Made by a program: the position numbers and the translations under genes
Shown here: piece after piece, positions 28,701 through 36,660 of the stretch
Numbering within the stretch: position 1 is the first letter of the stretch
How the letters are laid out: each line of letters starts with the position of its first letter
The notes under the pieces: generated by a model
Told to the model about the DNA's origin: nothing
The model's input: only the letters and a program-made list of their open reading frames with translations
Database searches by the model: none
DNA from: Klebsiella variicola
GTDB lineage: Bacteria > Pseudomonadota > Gammaproteobacteria > Enterobacterales > Enterobacteriaceae
Reading direction: 5' to 3'
NCBI RefSeq assembly: GCF_000828055.2
Contig: NZ_CP010523.2
Location: 2,108,001 to 2,172,000, forward strand
DNA: 64,000 bases

Positions 28701-29773
28701 TCGATCTGTTTGGCGCGCGGCTGGAACAGCTGCCGGCTATCTGGCGCGAGCTGGCCGACGCCGGGTTTGAAACCGGCCACGCCTACGGCAAGTCGCTGCG
28801 CACGGTGAAATCCTGCGTCGGCTCAACCTGGTGTCGCTACGGCGTGCAGGACTCCACCGGGCTCGCCGTGCGGCTCGAGCATCGCTATAAAGGGCTGCGC
28901 GCCCCGCACAAAATCAAGATGGCGGTCTCCGGCTGCACCCGCGAATGTGCCGAAGCCCAGGGGAAAGATATCGGGGTGATTGCCACCGATAAAGGCTGGA
29001 ATCTGTACGTCTGCGGCAACGGCGGGATGAAACCGCGTCACGCCGACCTGTTTGCCAGCGATCTCGACGAAGCGACGCTGATCCGCAGCATCGATCGTCT
29101 GCTGATGTTCTATATCCGTACCGCCGATCGCCTGCAGCGGACCAGCACCTGGATGGATAACCTGGAGGGCGGCGTCGCCTATCTGCGGCAGGTGGTGCTG
29201 GAGGATAGTCTCGGCATTGGCGAGGAGCTGGAGCAGGAGATGGCCCGGATCGTCGACAGCTACCAGTGCGAGTGGCAGACCACCCTCAACGATCCGCAGC
29301 GTCTGGCGCTGTTCCGCTCCTTCGTGAACAGCGACCAGCCGGACGAGGCGGTGCAGCGTCACGAGCTGCGTGGTCAGCCGCAGCTGTTGCTGACTGAGAC
29401 GTTGCCCGAGGGCGAACTCCCATCCCGGCCGTGGCAGGCGGTATGCGACCTTGACGCCATCCCGGCGCAGGCGGGGATCGGCGCCCGCTTAGGGGAGCGG
29501 CAGATTGCCCTGTTCCGCTTTGGCGATCGGGTCTACGCCCTGGACAACCGCGAGCCGGGCAGCGCGGCCAACGTGCTGTCACGCGGGCTGTTAGGGGACG
29601 TCGGCGGCGAGCCGGTGGTGATCTCCCCGCTGTACAAACAGCGGATCCGCCTGCGTGACGGCTGGCCGTGCGACGGCAGTGAACAGGCGGTACGCGCCTG
29701 GCCGGTGAAAGTGGAAAACGGCAAAGTGTGGGTGGGCAGCCAGCAGCTGCTGGCCCGAGCGGAGGCCTCCTGA
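25706..29773 (+). CDS. nasB: NasC-NasB: nitrate reductase electron-transfer unit fused in frame to assimilatory nitrite reductase
   Basis: One open frame of 1355 residues from ATG 25706 (GAGGAGG just upstream). Residues 1 to about 395 are NasC-like, an FAD/NAD(P)H oxidoreductase (VIGNGMAATRL, FATGSRPFIPP, VVIGGGVLGVEAAAAL) that passes electrons to nitrate reductase. From about residue 397 it is NirB-type nitrite reductase: a second FAD/NAD module, a [2Fe-2S] BFD domain (CSCHNVSKGDIC, then CGGC), and the sirohaem/[4Fe-4S] part with Cys pairs in CVGSTWCRYG and SGCTRECAEAQGKDIG. The last 110 residues are NirD-like. Reduces nitrite to ammonium. In published Klebsiella nas operons nasC and nasB are separate genes; here no stop codon separates them. 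Whether the product is a real fusion, two proteins from a second start, or a sequence error is open. Confidence 0.85.
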   Translation: MTRRLVVIGNGMAATRLVQRLVERDPAQFAITVVGDEPHPAYNRIQLSPLLAGEKTAAQLPLLPAEWYTRHGVCLRSGEAVDEVDVEQRRLRIAETWLPWDELVFATGSRPFIPPLPGSDRPQVIPFRTLADVERILAIPGPAVVIGGGVLGVEAAAALRRHGGEVTLLHRGSGLMAPLTDAFAADELRQQLEARGIRCVLECRIAAIEEDGVRLADGRAFRAARVVLAAGVQPNSRLAAQSGVLCQRGIVVDRQMAASLPGISAVGECCEIDGQTWGLVAPCLRQAEVLADRLCGAPGEGFVWQDAGTRLKVTGIELFSVGEQQAGEQDDIYTSWDPIDRHYRRLLLRDGRLRGVLLMGDCTAAAALTARLESDEPATADWLFDPSSTQPQAAGIMTMTKPVLVLVGHGMVGHHFLEQCVSRNLHQQYRIVVFGEERYAAYDRVHLSEYFAGRSAQSLSLVADDFFHQHGIELRLGEAVATIDRDARLVRDAEGHETHWDKLVLATGSYPFVPPIPGNDLDGCFVYRTLDDLDRIAAHAAAAKTGVVIGGGLLGLEAANALKQLGLDTHVVEFAPNLMAVQLDNGGAAMLREKIVALGVGVHTSKATTAIVCEADGLRLNFADGGALRTDMVVFSAGIRPQDALARGCMLQVGERGGIHIDGQCRTSDPDVLAIGECALWDNKIYGLVAPGYQMARIAAATLAGEDACFSGADMSTKLKLLGVDVASFGDAQGRTPGCQSYQWTDGPQQVYKKIVVSQDGKTLLGGVLVGEASDYATLLQMMLNGMALPPRPESLILPALEGAAPKALGVAALPDSAPICSCHNVSKGDICQAVNNGAGDMAAIKSCTRAATGCGGCSALVKQVMEYQLAEQGVEVKKDVCEHFPWSRQEIYHLVRVNHIHTFEQLISRYGQGHGCDVCKPLVASVLASCWNEYLLKPAHLPLQDTNDRYFANIQKDGSYSVVPRMAAGEVTPDGLIAIGQIAKRYQLYSKVTGGQRIDLFGARLEQLPAIWRELADAGFETGHAYGKSLRTVKSCVGSTWCRYGVQDSTGLAVRLEHRYKGLRAPHKIKMAVSGCTRECAEAQGKDIGVIATDKGWNLYVCGNGGMKPRHADLFASDLDEATLIRSIDRLLMFYIRTADRLQRTSTWMDNLEGGVAYLRQVVLEDSLGIGEELEQEMARIVDSYQCEWQTTLNDPQRLALFRSFVNSDQPDEAVQRHELRGQPQLLLTETLPEGELPSRPWQAVCDLDAIPAQAGIGARLGERQIALFRFGDRVYALDNREPGSAANVLSRGLLGDVGGEPVVISPLYKQRIRLRDGWPCDGSEQAVRAWPVKVENGKVWVGSQQLLARAEAS
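26900..29773 (+). CDS. nasB: NasB nitrite reductase from its own internal start
   Basis: The ATG at 26900 gives a 957-residue NasB (MTKPVLVLVGHGMVGHH), a normal NasB length as I recall it, with AGGA at 26887-26890 placed 9 bases upstream. Another ATG lies at 26894, overlapping an out-of-frame TAA (TAATG). This alternative reading of the joined frame keeps nasB as a separate translation unit. Confidence 0.55.
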   Translation: MTKPVLVLVGHGMVGHHFLEQCVSRNLHQQYRIVVFGEERYAAYDRVHLSEYFAGRSAQSLSLVADDFFHQHGIELRLGEAVATIDRDARLVRDAEGHETHWDKLVLATGSYPFVPPIPGNDLDGCFVYRTLDDLDRIAAHAAAAKTGVVIGGGLLGLEAANALKQLGLDTHVVEFAPNLMAVQLDNGGAAMLREKIVALGVGVHTSKATTAIVCEADGLRLNFADGGALRTDMVVFSAGIRPQDALARGCMLQVGERGGIHIDGQCRTSDPDVLAIGECALWDNKIYGLVAPGYQMARIAAATLAGEDACFSGADMSTKLKLLGVDVASFGDAQGRTPGCQSYQWTDGPQQVYKKIVVSQDGKTLLGGVLVGEASDYATLLQMMLNGMALPPRPESLILPALEGAAPKALGVAALPDSAPICSCHNVSKGDICQAVNNGAGDMAAIKSCTRAATGCGGCSALVKQVMEYQLAEQGVEVKKDVCEHFPWSRQEIYHLVRVNHIHTFEQLISRYGQGHGCDVCKPLVASVLASCWNEYLLKPAHLPLQDTNDRYFANIQKDGSYSVVPRMAAGEVTPDGLIAIGQIAKRYQLYSKVTGGQRIDLFGARLEQLPAIWRELADAGFETGHAYGKSLRTVKSCVGSTWCRYGVQDSTGLAVRLEHRYKGLRAPHKIKMAVSGCTRECAEAQGKDIGVIATDKGWNLYVCGNGGMKPRHADLFASDLDEATLIRSIDRLLMFYIRTADRLQRTSTWMDNLEGGVAYLRQVVLEDSLGIGEELEQEMARIVDSYQCEWQTTLNDPQRLALFRSFVNSDQPDEAVQRHELRGQPQLLLTETLPEGELPSRPWQAVCDLDAIPAQAGIGARLGERQIALFRFGDRVYALDNREPGSAANVLSRGLLGDVGGEPVVISPLYKQRIRLRDGWPCDGSEQAVRAWPVKVENGKVWVGSQQLLARAEAS

Positions 29774-32379
29774 TGCAGACCATCCGAACGACCTGCCCCT
29801 ACTGCGGCGTAGGCTGCGGGGTGCTGGCGAGCGTGGACGACGCGGGGCAGGTGAGCGTGCGCGGCGACGATCAGCACCCGGCCAACCTCGGCCGCCTGTG
29901 CGTCAAAGGGGCGGCCCTCGGGGAGACCACGGGCCTGGCGGGGCGGCTGCTGGCGCCGGAGGTCGACGGCCAGCAGGTAGCCTGGCCGCAGGCGCTGGCG
30001 GAGACCGCTGCGCGTCTGCAACAGGTTATCGACCAGCACGGCCCGCAGGCGGTGGCCTTCTACGCCTCTGGCCAGCTGTTAACCGAGGATTACTATGCCG
30101 CCAACAAGCTGATGAAGGGATTTATCGGCGCGGCGAACATCGACACCAATTCGCGGCTGTGCATGTCGTCGGCGGTGACCGGCTACAAACGGGCCTTTGG
30201 CGCCGATGTGGTGCCCTGTAGCTATGAGGATGTGGAAAACAGCGATCTGGTGGTGCTGGTCGGCTCGAACGCCGCCTGGGCGCACCCGGTGCTGTTCCAG
30301 CGGCTGGCGCAGGCGAAGCGGGATAATCCCCGACTGCGGATCGTGGTGATCGACCCCCGGCGCACCGCCACCTGCGAGATCGCCGACCGCCATCTGGCGC
30401 TGGCCCCGGGGAGCGACGGTGGGCTGTTCGTGGGGCTGCTTAACGCCGTGGCGCAGGCCGGAGCCTGCATCGACGGCTTTCGCGATGGCTCACAGGCGCT
30501 GGCCGAGGCGAGAGGCTGGGACGTGGCGAAGGTAGCGGATTTTTGCGGCCTGACTGTCGATGAGGTGGCGGCCTTCTATCGCGAGTTTATCGCCGCCCCG
30601 CGGGCGATCACCCTCTACACCATGGGAATCAATCAATCCGCCAGCGGCAGCGACAAATGTAACGCCATCATCAACGTCCATCTGGCCAGCGGGAAGTATG
30701 GCCGCCCCGGCTGCGGCCCCTTTTCGCTGACCGGTCAACCCAACGCCATGGGCGGCCGCGAAGTCGGCGGGCTGGCGACGATGCTGGCCGCGCACATGGA
30801 TTTTGTGCCAGACGATCTGCAGCGGCTGGCCCGCTTCTGGGGGACGGAACGGCTGGCGCAGACCCCAGGGCTGACCGCCGTGGAGCTGTTTGCCGCCATT
30901 GGCCGCGGCGAGGTCAAAGCGGTGTGGATCATGGGCACCAACCCGGTGGTGTCGCTCCCTGACAGCCACGCGGTGAGCCAGGCGCTGGCCGCCTGTCCGC
31001 TGGTGATCGTCTCGGATGTCGCCGCCCAGACCGATACCGGACATTTCGCCCACATCCGCTTTCCGGCGCTGGCCTGGGGCGAGAAGAATGGCACGGTCAC
31101 CAACTCGGAGCGGCGGATCTCCCGTCAGCGCAGCTTTCTGCCGCCGCCGGGGGAGGCGAAAGCGGACTGGTGGATCATCGCCAGAGTGGGGCAGGCGCTG
31201 GGGTATCGCGAGGCGTTTGCCTGGCAGCATCCGCATGACGTCTTCCGCGAGCATGCGGCGCTGTCCGGTTTCGAAAACGACGGTCAGCGGGCGTTTGATA
31301 TCGGCGCGCTGGCGGATCTCAGCCGTGAGGCGTGGGAGGCTATGGCGCCGGTGCGCTGGCCGGTCAGTCGCAGCGAGGCCGCCTGGGATATCGCGCGCGG
31401 CTGGCATGGCGATGGCAGGCTGCGGATGGTGCCGGTGACGCCTCAACCGACCCGGGCGACCACCGATGTCTTTTATCCGCTGATCCTCAACAGCGGGCGG
31501 ATCCGCGATCAGTGGCACACCATGACCCGTACCGGCGCGGTGCCGCGGCTGATGCAGCATATTGCGGAGCCGGTGGTGGAGGTGACGCCGCAGGATGCCG
31601 TTCGCTACCAGCTTCCCGCCGACGGGCTGGCGCGGATCTGGTCGCGGCATGGGGTGATGGTGGCGAAAGTGACGATCAGTGAAGGGCAGCGCCCCGGCTC
31701 GCTGTTTGTTCCGATGCACTGGAACAATCAGTTTGCCCGTCAGGGGCGGGTGAATAACCTGCTGGCCGCCGTCACCGACCCGTATTCCGGCCAGCCGGAA
31801 AGTAAACAGGCGGCGGTGGCCATCGCCGCCTGGCAACCGGCCTGGCACAGCGAGCTGCTTTGTCGCGAACCGCTGCCGTTTCCAGCGGCCTGGCACTGGC
31901 GGCGGCGGGCAGCGCCTGGCGTGCTGCACTATTCGCTGGCCGGGGAGGCGTCTGCCCGACAGTGGATCAGCGCGTGGTGCGCCCGGCGCGGCTGGCAGCT
32001 ACAGGTGGCTGACGGCGGCGCGGTATGGAACCTGCTGGCCTGGCATCAGGGGAGTCTGATGCTCGGCTGGTGGAGCGATGCGCGCGAGCCGGCGGTGGAT
32101 AGCGTATGGATAAGCGCCGCCTTTGCCGCGCCGCCGTCCGATGCCGTCCAGCGACATGCGTTGCTTAGCGGCCGACCGGGCGCCGCCGTCGCCCCGCGGG
32201 GGCGGATCGTCTGTAGCTGCTTTGGCGTGGGGGAACGGTCAATTAACGAGGCTATCGCCAGCGGCTGCGCCAGCGTCGGGGCGCTGGGTGGAAAGCTGAA
32301 ATGCGGGACCAACTGCGGCTCCTGCGTGCCGGAACTCAACGCGCTGCTGGCGGCGCAACGAACCCGAACCCAGGCGTAA
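29773..32379 (+). CDS. nasA: Assimilatory nitrate reductase catalytic subunit NasA
   Basis: 868 residues from the ATG overlapping the nasB stop (TGATG). Molybdopterin oxidoreductase of the NasA/NapA group. The N-terminal [4Fe-4S] cluster is CPYCGVGC plus the Cys in GRLCVKG, and the Mo-region sequence is NIDTNSRLCMSSAVTGYK. The C-terminus adds a BFD-like [2Fe-2S] domain (CSCFGVGERSINEAI, then CGTNCGSC), as in the Klebsiella enzyme, which takes electrons from NasC. Cytoplasmic; reduces nitrate to nitrite. Confidence 0.96.
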   Translation: MQTIRTTCPYCGVGCGVLASVDDAGQVSVRGDDQHPANLGRLCVKGAALGETTGLAGRLLAPEVDGQQVAWPQALAETAARLQQVIDQHGPQAVAFYASGQLLTEDYYAANKLMKGFIGAANIDTNSRLCMSSAVTGYKRAFGADVVPCSYEDVENSDLVVLVGSNAAWAHPVLFQRLAQAKRDNPRLRIVVIDPRRTATCEIADRHLALAPGSDGGLFVGLLNAVAQAGACIDGFRDGSQALAEARGWDVAKVADFCGLTVDEVAAFYREFIAAPRAITLYTMGINQSASGSDKCNAIINVHLASGKYGRPGCGPFSLTGQPNAMGGREVGGLATMLAAHMDFVPDDLQRLARFWGTERLAQTPGLTAVELFAAIGRGEVKAVWIMGTNPVVSLPDSHAVSQALAACPLVIVSDVAAQTDTGHFAHIRFPALAWGEKNGTVTNSERRISRQRSFLPPPGEAKADWWIIARVGQALGYREAFAWQHPHDVFREHAALSGFENDGQRAFDIGALADLSREAWEAMAPVRWPVSRSEAAWDIARGWHGDGRLRMVPVTPQPTRATTDVFYPLILNSGRIRDQWHTMTRTGAVPRLMQHIAEPVVEVTPQDAVRYQLPADGLARIWSRHGVMVAKVTISEGQRPGSLFVPMHWNNQFARQGRVNNLLAAVTDPYSGQPESKQAAVAIAAWQPAWHSELLCREPLPFPAAWHWRRRAAPGVLHYSLAGEASARQWISAWCARRGWQLQVADGGAVWNLLAWHQGSLMLGWWSDAREPAVDSVWISAAFAAPPSDAVQRHALLSGRPGAAVAPRGRIVCSCFGVGERSINEAIASGCASVGALGGKLKCGTNCGSCVPELNALLAAQRTRTQA

Positions 32380-32400
32380 CGGTGGCGCGCAGCGACGGCT

Positions 32401-32431
32401 CCGGTTGGGCGACACCTTGCCCAACCGGTTT
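32401..32431 (+). terminator. Candidate terminator of the nas operon
   Basis: A perfect 10-base stem CCGGTTGGGC / GCCCAACCGG with an 8-base loop begins 21 bases after the nasA stop. The T run is short, so termination may be weak or Rho-aided. Confidence 0.6.
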
Positions 32432-32530
32432 CAGTATATTCCTGGAATTGCCCACAGGGCTGCGGGAGCAGGGAAAAAACGATAAACTAACATTTCTTCC
32501 CATTTTTGTGAGCCTGCTCAAAATCTGTTG

Positions 32531-33913
32531 ATGCCTGTGTCCTTCCGTTTGTTGCCAACGTTCACCTGTCTCCTGCTGCTGCCGGGCGTTCCCGTCTGGG
32601 CGCTGACCGCCAGCGAGACGACCCGCCCCACGCCAGCGCAAGATCCGCTGCCCGATATGGGGATTGCTCCCCAGGTCGATGACGACGCCCGGCACTTTGC
32701 TGAGGTGGCGAAGAAGTTTGGCGAGGCCAGCATGAGCGATAACGGCCTGACGGCGGGCGAGCAGGCGCAGCTGTTCGCCATCAGTAAAATCGGCAATGAA
32801 GTGAGCCATCAGCTGGAGAGCTGGCTCTCGCCGTGGGGCAACGCCAATGTCGACCTGCTGGTCGATAAAGAGGGCAAATTCACCGGCAGTAAAGGGAGCT
32901 GGTTCGTGCCGTTGCAGGATAACGACCGTTACCTGACGTGGAACCAGTATTCGGTGACCCGGCGCGAGAACGATCTGGTGGGCAACATCGGGCTTGGTCA
33001 GCGCTGGCGGGTCGGCGGCTGGCTGCTGGGCTATAACTCGTTTTACGACAAAGTGTTGAGCGAAAGCCTGGCGCGCGGCAGCGTCGGCGCGGAGGCGTGG
33101 GGAGAATATCTTCGCCTGTCGGCAAACTATTACCATCCGCTGGGCGACTGGCAACTGCGCGATAATCAGACTCAGGAGCAGCGGATGGCCGCAGGGTATG
33201 ACGTCACCGCCCAGGCGCGGCTACCGTTCTACCAGCACATTAATACCAGCGTCAGCGTCGAACAGTACTTCGGCGATAGCGTCGATCTTTTTCACACCGG
33301 TACCGGCTACCATAACCCGGTAGCCGTCTCCGTTGGGCTCAATTACACCCCGGTCCCGCTGGTCACCGTTACCGCTAAGCATAAGCAGGGGGAAAATGGC
33401 GTCAGCCAGAACAATGTGGGCCTGAAGCTAAACTATCGCTTTGGCGTCCCCCTTAAGCAGCAGCTGGCCGCAGACGAGGTAGCGATCAGCAATTCGCTGC
33501 GCGGGAGCCGCTTCGATAGTCCGGAGCGGGATAATCTGCCGGTGGTGGAGTATCGTCAGCGCAAAAATCTGACGGTCTATCTGGCCACGCCGCCCTGGGA
33601 TCTGCAGTCCGGGGAGACGGTGCAGTTGAAGCTGCAGATCCATAGTCTGCATGGCATCAAGGCGCTGCACTGGCAGGGTGACACCCAGGCCCTCAGCCTG
33701 ACGCCGCCGGTGGATGCCAGCAGCGCGGATGGCTGGAGCGTCATTATGCCGGTGTGGAACAGTGAACCGGGCGCCGCGAACCGCTGGCGCCTGTCGGTGG
33801 TGGTGGAGGATAAACAGGGGCAGCGCGTCTCCTCCAATGAGATCGCTCTGGCGCTGACCGAGCCGCTGGTCAAGTTCACCACGCCAGGCGTCTCCTGGAC
33901 GGACTCGCCTTAG
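32531..33913 (+). CDS. ychO: Invasin-like outer-membrane beta-barrel protein YchO
   Basis: 460 residues. A signal peptide ([17 protein letters not shown]) is followed by an inverse-autotransporter beta-barrel like those of intimin and invasin (for example [24 protein letters not shown]) and one Ig-like C-terminal region, with no long passenger. E. coli YchO (YchP) affects adhesion and biofilm in some strains; its role is not settled. A TTG at 32528 directly precedes the ATG. The C-terminal codons overlap narL by 4 bases (convergent). Confidence 0.9.
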   Translation: MPVSFRLLPTFTCLLLLPGVPVWALTASETTRPTPAQDPLPDMGIAPQVDDDARHFAEVAKKFGEASMSDNGLTAGEQAQLFAISKIGNEVSHQLESWLSPWGNANVDLLVDKEGKFTGSKGSWFVPLQDNDRYLTWNQYSVTRRENDLVGNIGLGQRWRVGGWLLGYNSFYDKVLSESLARGSVGAEAWGEYLRLSANYYHPLGDWQLRDNQTQEQRMAAGYDVTAQARLPFYQHINTSVSVEQYFGDSVDLFHTGTGYHNPVAVSVGLNYTPVPLVTVTAKHKQGENGVSQNNVGLKLNYRFGVPLKQQLAADEVAISNSLRGSRFDSPERDNLPVVEYRQRKNLTVYLATPPWDLQSGETVQLKLQIHSLHGIKALHWQGDTQALSLTPPVDASSADGWSVIMPVWNSEPGAANRWRLSVVVEDKQGQRVSSNEIALALTEPLVKFTTPGVSWTDSP

Positions 33914-34560
33914 AAAATTCTCTCCTGGTGGACCCATACCGCGGCTTCCACCCGGGATTTGAGCTTCATTTTCTTCAGCATGTGCTTCACGTGTACTTTG
34001 ACGGTGCTTTCGGTGATATCCAGGCGACGGGCGATCATTTTGTTCGGTAGTCCCTGGGCGATCAGCTTGAGGATGTCGCGCTCGCGCGGGGTCAACTGGC
34101 TGATGTCGCGATCGGAGGTGGCGCGGTTGGCGCGCAGGCTGGCGGCCAGCACCGGGGTTAACGCCTCGCTTAACACCATCTCTCCGGCGGCGGCCTGCTG
34201 CAGGGCTTTCAGCAGATCTTCCGGCTCCATATCTTTCAGCAGATAGCCATCGGCGCCGCGCTTCAGGGCGGTGACAACGTCCTCTTCATGGTTGGAGACG
34301 CTAAAGACCACCACCCGGCCAGAAAGGGATTTCTCACGCAGTTTGTCCAGCGTTTCCAGGCCATTCATGCCCGGCATATTGAGGTCGAGCAGGATCAGGT
34401 CCGGATCCAGCGATTCCGCCAGCTCGATACCTTGCGCGCCATTGCTGGCCTCGCCAATCACCTGGATGTCCGGCGCCATGCTGATCAACTGTTTCACGCC
34501 GGTGCGCAGCATCGGATGGTCGTCAATGAGAAGGATGGTTGCCCGTTCCTGTTGACTCAT
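33910..34560 (-). CDS. narL: Nitrate/nitrite response regulator NarL
   Basis: 216 residues. The receiver domain has the phospho-acceptor Asp in [13 protein letters not shown] (about residue 59), and the C-terminal LuxR-type helix-turn-helix is [27 protein letters not shown]. NarL activates narK and narG and represses alternative respiratory genes when nitrate is present. It lies 10 bases after narX on the same strand. Confidence 0.97.
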   Translation of the reverse strand: MSQQERATILLIDDHPMLRTGVKQLISMAPDIQVIGEASNGAQGIELAESLDPDLILLDLNMPGMNGLETLDKLREKSLSGRVVVFSVSNHEEDVVTALKRGADGYLLKDMEPEDLLKALQQAAAGEMVLSEALTPVLAASLRANRATSDRDISQLTPRERDILKLIAQGLPNKMIARRLDITESTVKVHVKHMLKKMKLKSRVEAAVWVHQERIF

Positions 34561-34570
34561 GGGGGTCTCC

Positions 34571-36349
34571 TTATTGGATGGAAAACGTTTTTTCCGGGAT
34601 AAACGTGACGATCACTTCGGTTCCGCCGGTTTCCCGGCGTCGTACCTGACAGTCACCGCGCAAGCTCTGGGCGCGATCCCGCATAATAATTAAACCGTAA
34701 TGGTTACTCCGCTCGGCGTGATCGGGCACGCCGCGGCCGTTATCCGCCACCACCAGACGGACCTGATTATCGCGTTGTGACACCGTCACGGTCACTTCCG
34801 TCGCGCTGGCATGCTTCAGGGCGTTGCTTAACGCTTCGCGGGCGATCTGCAGCAGGTGAATGGCCTGATGTGACGGTACAAAGCGCGGCGGAAGCTGATA
34901 ATCAAGCTGTACCGTAAAGCCGAAGTGGGCGCTGTACTCCTGACAGCTGGCCTCCAGCGCCGGGCGCAGTCCCGGCTCGGTCAGCTGCAGGCGGAAGGTG
35001 GTTAACAGCTCCCGCAGCTGGGCCCAGGAGGTATTCAGCTCGTTGCGTATCTGCCCCAGCAGCTGGCGGCTCTCCGCCGGTAAGGCGTCGCCCTGCATCT
35101 GCAGACAGCTGACCTGCATCTTCATACAGGACAGCGACTGGGCGATGGAGTCGTGCAGCTCGCGGGCGATAGTGGCCCGCTCTTCCATGACGATCAGCTG
35201 CTGCTGTTTCTCCTGATGGCGGTCCAGCGCCAGGGTACTGGTCAGTTGTTCCACCAGGGTATCCACCAGTTGCTGCTGATCGTGGCTGAGATGGCGGCCA
35301 ACCGGCAGCGTCGCCAGCAGAATGCCGTACTGATTATGCGCATCCGACAGCCGCCACTTCAGCGTTGTTCCGCCATCCGGCAGCGGCGGCAGATTGCGTG
35401 GGCAGAGGTAGCAGCCTTTATCATCACACTCATCATCCGAGTGGCAGGTAAACTCCTGGTGATTATCTTCGTCTTCCAGGTCGTAAACCCGTACCTCGAT
35501 ATCGCGCAGCAGCGTCAGCCCCTGCAGGCCATTCAGTACCGGTGAAATCCGCTCGCAGAGCGGGGCGCTGGCATGCAGCCGGCGATTGGCCTGCCATAAG
35601 AAAGCAAGGATCTCGTTCTTCTGTTCCAGCCCGGCGGTCTTCTCCTGCACCCGCCGCTCGAGCACCGCGTAGCTTTCCGCCAGCTCTTCCGACATGTTAT
35701 TCAGCGCCATGCCGAGGGTCGCCATTTCGTTACGCCCGCTGATGTGCGCGCGCTGGGTGAAATCGCGCTGGCTGACCGCCCGCGCCATGCCCAGCAGCTG
35801 TTTCCACGGCCGCAGCAGGCGGGCGCGTAACCAGATGATGGTAAAAATCAGCAGCAGCGCCATACCAATGGCGAGAATGCGATGGATCCAGACTACCCGC
35901 TCGATACGCTGCTCGGTGGTGTGGTCGAATGCGGTGACCAGCTGGTCGATACGATCGACAAAGTCGGCGACATCCTGGGCCACTTCCGCCTGGTTAACCG
36001 CACGCTGCATGCCGGGGGCCAGCGCCTGCTGCCAGTATTGCTGCAGCGCTTTTAACTGTTGTTCCTGGCCGTCGCGGCGGGCGGAATTCTGCAGCTCGGG
36101 GCTGAAGACGGTGGCGGTCATGTCCGCCACCAGCTTTTGATCGTTTTCATTCAGCGGGATCGCCGCCAGCAGCCGGTAGCTTTGCATACGCAATGAACCG
36201 GCCTTGTTAATCGCGTGGGCGCTGCCCTGGACGCCGTTCACCAGACGCGCGGAGATCGCCATGCCGGCGACGCCAATAATGGTGGCGAGCAGCACGATTA
36301 ACGCCAGTTGATTGACCAGCGTCAGCGGAGTAAAAAGACGTTTTAACAT
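34571..36349 (-). CDS. narX: Nitrate/nitrite sensor histidine kinase NarX
   Basis: 592 residues from the ATG at 36349 ([14 protein letters not shown]), slightly shorter than E. coli NarX; an in-frame start 25 codons earlier is not conserved. The periplasmic P-box is [16 protein letters not shown], flanked by two membrane segments, followed by HAMP, a central Cys cluster ([12 protein letters not shown]), the HisKA_3 motif [10 protein letters not shown] and the ATPase ending VADNGRGVP. Phosphorylates NarL in response to nitrate. Divergent from narK. Confidence 0.96.
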   Translation of the reverse strand: MLKRLFTPLTLVNQLALIVLLATIIGVAGMAISARLVNGVQGSAHAINKAGSLRMQSYRLLAAIPLNENDQKLVADMTATVFSPELQNSARRDGQEQQLKALQQYWQQALAPGMQRAVNQAEVAQDVADFVDRIDQLVTAFDHTTEQRIERVVWIHRILAIGMALLLIFTIIWLRARLLRPWKQLLGMARAVSQRDFTQRAHISGRNEMATLGMALNNMSEELAESYAVLERRVQEKTAGLEQKNEILAFLWQANRRLHASAPLCERISPVLNGLQGLTLLRDIEVRVYDLEDEDNHQEFTCHSDDECDDKGCYLCPRNLPPLPDGGTTLKWRLSDAHNQYGILLATLPVGRHLSHDQQQLVDTLVEQLTSTLALDRHQEKQQQLIVMEERATIARELHDSIAQSLSCMKMQVSCLQMQGDALPAESRQLLGQIRNELNTSWAQLRELLTTFRLQLTEPGLRPALEASCQEYSAHFGFTVQLDYQLPPRFVPSHQAIHLLQIAREALSNALKHASATEVTVTVSQRDNQVRLVVADNGRGVPDHAERSNHYGLIIMRDRAQSLRGDCQVRRRETGGTEVIVTFIPEKTFSIQ

Positions 36350-36417
36350 GGAATGCGTGGCTCCTGACCGGTGATCTCTCCGGGAGTGGCGCTTATTCTC
36401 GGCTATCCCCTGGAGTA

Positions 36418-36628
36418 TACCCATACCCCTAAAGAGTTACTCCTTAATTGTCGGTGGTAGGCGCTATTGGGGGTGGGGTTATACGCAACCCGGCAGCCGC
36501 GTGAAAAACCACACTTTTTTCCTCACCTTTCTCTACTCACTTCGGAGCATGGTTTATTTTTGCACAAATTAGTGCGCGCTTTTCCTTTGATTTATATCAA
36601 CTTACCGCCCCGGGCAACCCCTAAGGTA
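36418..36628 (+). promoter_or_regulatory. narK promoter: NarL heptamers, FNR box, -10
   Basis: Three same-strand NarL heptamers fit TACYYMT exactly: TACCCAT 36418-36424, TACCCCT 36424-36430 and TACTCCT 36438-36444. A perfect FNR box TTGAT-TTAT-ATCAA lies at 36587-36600, and a -10-like TAAGGT at 36622-36627 puts the start near 36635, so FNR is centred at about -41.5. Activation by FNR without oxygen and NarL with nitrate follows from E. coli narK. Confidence 0.82.
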
Positions 36629-36660
36629 GCGGCAGGAAATATGAATAATCAGAGGTATCT

